A stretch of 14,062 nt of DNA from Candidatus Omnitrophota bacterium (lineage in GTDB: Bacteria; Ratteibacteria; UBA8468; B48-G9; JAFGKM01). The notes under the pieces were generated by a model. It worked only from the letters and a program-made list of their open reading frames with translations. It made no database searches and was not told the DNA's origin. Within the stretch, counting starts at the first letter, position 1. Each line of letters begins with the position of its first letter. The translations under genes were made by a program, and so were the position numbers. The stretch is from assembly GCA_023818785.1 (NCBI GenBank), contig JAMWCO010000024.1, positions 1-14,062 of the forward strand, in the 5' to 3' direction. Shown piece after piece: positions 12,695 to 14,062 of the stretch.

Positions 12695-14062
12695 TTATTT
12701 ATTCAAGTTTTTTATTATTTTTTTGTTGATACAGAATATTTTTTTATTTTCTGAAGTTTCTTCTATAATATTTGGGACAAAATCTGGAAAAATTGAGTTT
12801 ATAAAAAAAATCCTTGATAAAAAAAATAAAGTTTATATAAGAGAAATTGCTAATTTATTAGATGATGAAGACAAAGAAGTAAGGAGTTTAGCATCCTATA
12901 CTCTTTACAAAATAGGTGATTCTACTTGTGTTGATTATTATAAAAAGGCACTTTTAGATTCTTATTGGCAAGTTAGGTTATATGGGATTAAAGGGCTTGT
13001 AAAATTTGGAGAAGGGGATATACTTGATTCATTAATTTCTTATCTTGATGACCCATATTGGCAGGTTCGTTATTATGCTGCTATAGGGATTGGTAAGTAT
13101 GGAAATGAGAATTCTATTGAGCCACTTGTTTTACATCTTAAAGATGAAAATATAAAAGTAAAGGAGGCAATTTTAATATCATTAAAAAGTTTAATGTGGA
13201 AAAATTTGGCAAGAGTTAATTTTAAATTAATGAGTGAAGATAATTTAAAAGAATGTTTTAATGGAGATGAACGAATTAAATTATTGACTATATCTTTGTT
13301 TGAGAGCGCAAATGATAAAAGATGTATACCTTATTTAGTTAAACTACTTGGAGATGAAAGTGATGAAGTAAAAATTAAGTCTTTATGGGTACTTGAAAAA
13401 TTTAAATCATCTAATATTGAAGAAATAGAAAGTTTGTTAAATGAACCATCTACTAAAGTAAAGGTTGAAGCAATAAAAACTATTGTTAGATTAAAAGAAA
13501 AGGAAGGTATAGAAGGTTTAATTAATGGACTTAAAGATGAAAATGAGAAAGTTAGAATATACTCATTATGGGCACTTGAGAAATTTAGAGACCCTATTTC
13601 TTATCCTGATATAGTTAGATGTCTTATAGATCAATCTTTAATTGTTAGAAATGAAGCAATAAATATAATTGAAATGTTGAAAGATCCATTATTAATTCCT
13701 ATTTTAGAAAGATTTATAGAAGATAAAGAAATTGATATTGAATATAAAAAACTTGGTATAATTGAACTTGGAAAAATAGGGAAGGTAAATTTAGAAAAGG
13801 CGAAAGAGATTCTTAAAAGATATCTAAAGAGTTCTGATAAAGAGATTAGATATGCTTCTATTGAAAGTTTTTATTATCTTGATAAATTTGATGATTATTA
13901 CATTAAAAATCTTGTATATATGGAAAAAAATGACATTGATTTAAAAATAAGAAAAACAAGTTCAAGATATCTTAGCAGTATTATAAAAGAATGTATTTAT
14001 ATGATAGAAAGCCCAAATCAATCAGAGAGAGATTTTATAATTGAAAAAGTTGAAAATTTTAT
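12684..14062 (+). CDS. Exported HEAT-repeat protein, 3' end beyond the window
   Basis: An open frame of 459 complete codons running off the right edge, so the C-terminus is missing. The N-terminus is a signal peptide or anchor: MKNNYLFKFF, then a hydrophobic run to about residue 22, with possible cleavage after SEVSS. From about residue 45 onward it is a solenoid of HEAT (PBS-lyase-like) repeats. The marker triplets EVR (65), QVR (96), QVR (127) and KVK (158) are spaced exactly 31 residues apart, and two adjacent repeats share YWQVR. Later repeats are seen at DEVKIKSLWVLEKF, TKVKVEAIKTIV, EKVRIYSLWALEKF, LIVRNEAINII and KEIRYASIESF. HEAT solenoids are protein-binding scaffolds; the partner is unknown. 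The start lies 11 bases inside nnrE in another frame without a ribosome binding site, so coupling is likely. Confidence 0.85.
   Translation, partial: MKNNYLFKFFIIFLLIQNIFLFSEVSSIIFGTKSGKIEFIKKILDKKNKVYIREIANLLDDEDKEVRSLASYTLYKIGDSTCVDYYKKALLDSYWQVRLYGIKGLVKFGEGDILDSLISYLDDPYWQVRYYAAIGIGKYGNENSIEPLVLHLKDENIKVKEAILISLKSLMWKNLARVNFKLMSEDNLKECFNGDERIKLLTISLFESANDKRCIPYLVKLLGDESDEVKIKSLWVLEKFKSSNIEEIESLLNEPSTKVKVEAIKTIVRLKEKEGIEGLINGLKDENEKVRIYSLWALEKFRDPISYPDIVRCLIDQSLIVRNEAINIIEMLKDPLLIPILERFIEDKEIDIEYKKLGIIELGKIGKVNLEKAKEILKRYLKSSDKEIRYASIESFYYLDKFDDYYIKNLVYMEKNDIDLKIRKTSSRYLSSIIKECIYMIESPNQSERDFIIEKVENF

Noticed and set aside
12940..13080. DNA repeat of about 93 bases, first suspected as a tandem repeat or CRISPR-like unit
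   Set aside because: The similarity is the coding trace of two adjacent 31-residue HEAT repeats in one reading frame; there are no spacers.

Overview
The window is a very A+T-rich, tightly packed bacterial chromosome segment with no gene-free stretch longer than about 90 bases. It shows no sign of an insertion sequence, prophage, integrase or CRISPR array. UGA, UAA and UAG all end convincing genes, so the genetic code is standard. Peptidoglycan genes (murG, murC) and exported proteins with signal peptides point to a walled bacterium, possibly with a Gram-negative-type envelope. The mix of low GC, a LarA-type protein, a DUF3857/transglutaminase protein, UPF0280 and a PP-loop/DUF814-like protein suggests an anaerobic, uncultured lineage (for example around Omnitrophota or other low-GC candidate phyla). 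That placement is a guess from gene content.

Layout. (1) Positions 3-1986, plus strand: the end of a LarA-family (nickel-dependent lactate racemase-like, DUF2088) protein, overlapped by a D-2-hydroxyacid dehydrogenase-like protein whose catalytic Arg and Glu positions are substituted. These are followed by tRNA-Leu(CAA) and a small HU/IHF-type DNA-binding protein. (2) Positions 1992-5500, minus strand: an rpsB-tsf ribosomal/translation unit that continues into a small two-helix membrane protein and an exported DUF3857/transglutaminase protein. (3) Positions 5501-5591: a divergent promoter region in which the two -35 elements share the same bases. (4) Positions 5592-7352, plus strand: a two-CBS-domain protein and an ArsB/NhaD-type ion transporter, three bases apart. 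(5) Positions 7326-9543, minus strand: a PP-loop thiolase-like/DUF814-like fusion, a UPF0280 (ApbE-like) protein and an isoprenylcysteine methyltransferase-type membrane protein, all overlapping. (6) Positions 9585-14062, plus strand: murG, murC, a stand-alone NAD(P)HX epimerase (nnrE) and an exported HEAT-repeat protein that runs off the right edge.

How the genes work together. MurG and MurC act in the same cytoplasmic peptidoglycan precursor pathway. RpsB and EF-Ts serve translation. The CBS/transporter pair looks like a regulated ion-flux unit. Pairs of genes repeatedly overlap by ATGA (593-596, 8563-8566, 10643-10646), indicating translational coupling. Convergent neighbours end almost on top of each other (27-base overlap at 7326-7352; 5-base gap at 1987-1991), and I saw no Rho-independent terminator. 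Some genes have strong Shine-Dalgarno sites (rpsB, tsf, 4125, 12029). Others have none, including the divergent pair at 9543/9585, whose -10 elements lie so close to the start codons that nearly leaderless transcripts are likely.

I did not find a defence or mobile system. The most unusual item is the dehydrogenase-like protein with a substituted active site, translationally coupled to a LarA-family racemase.
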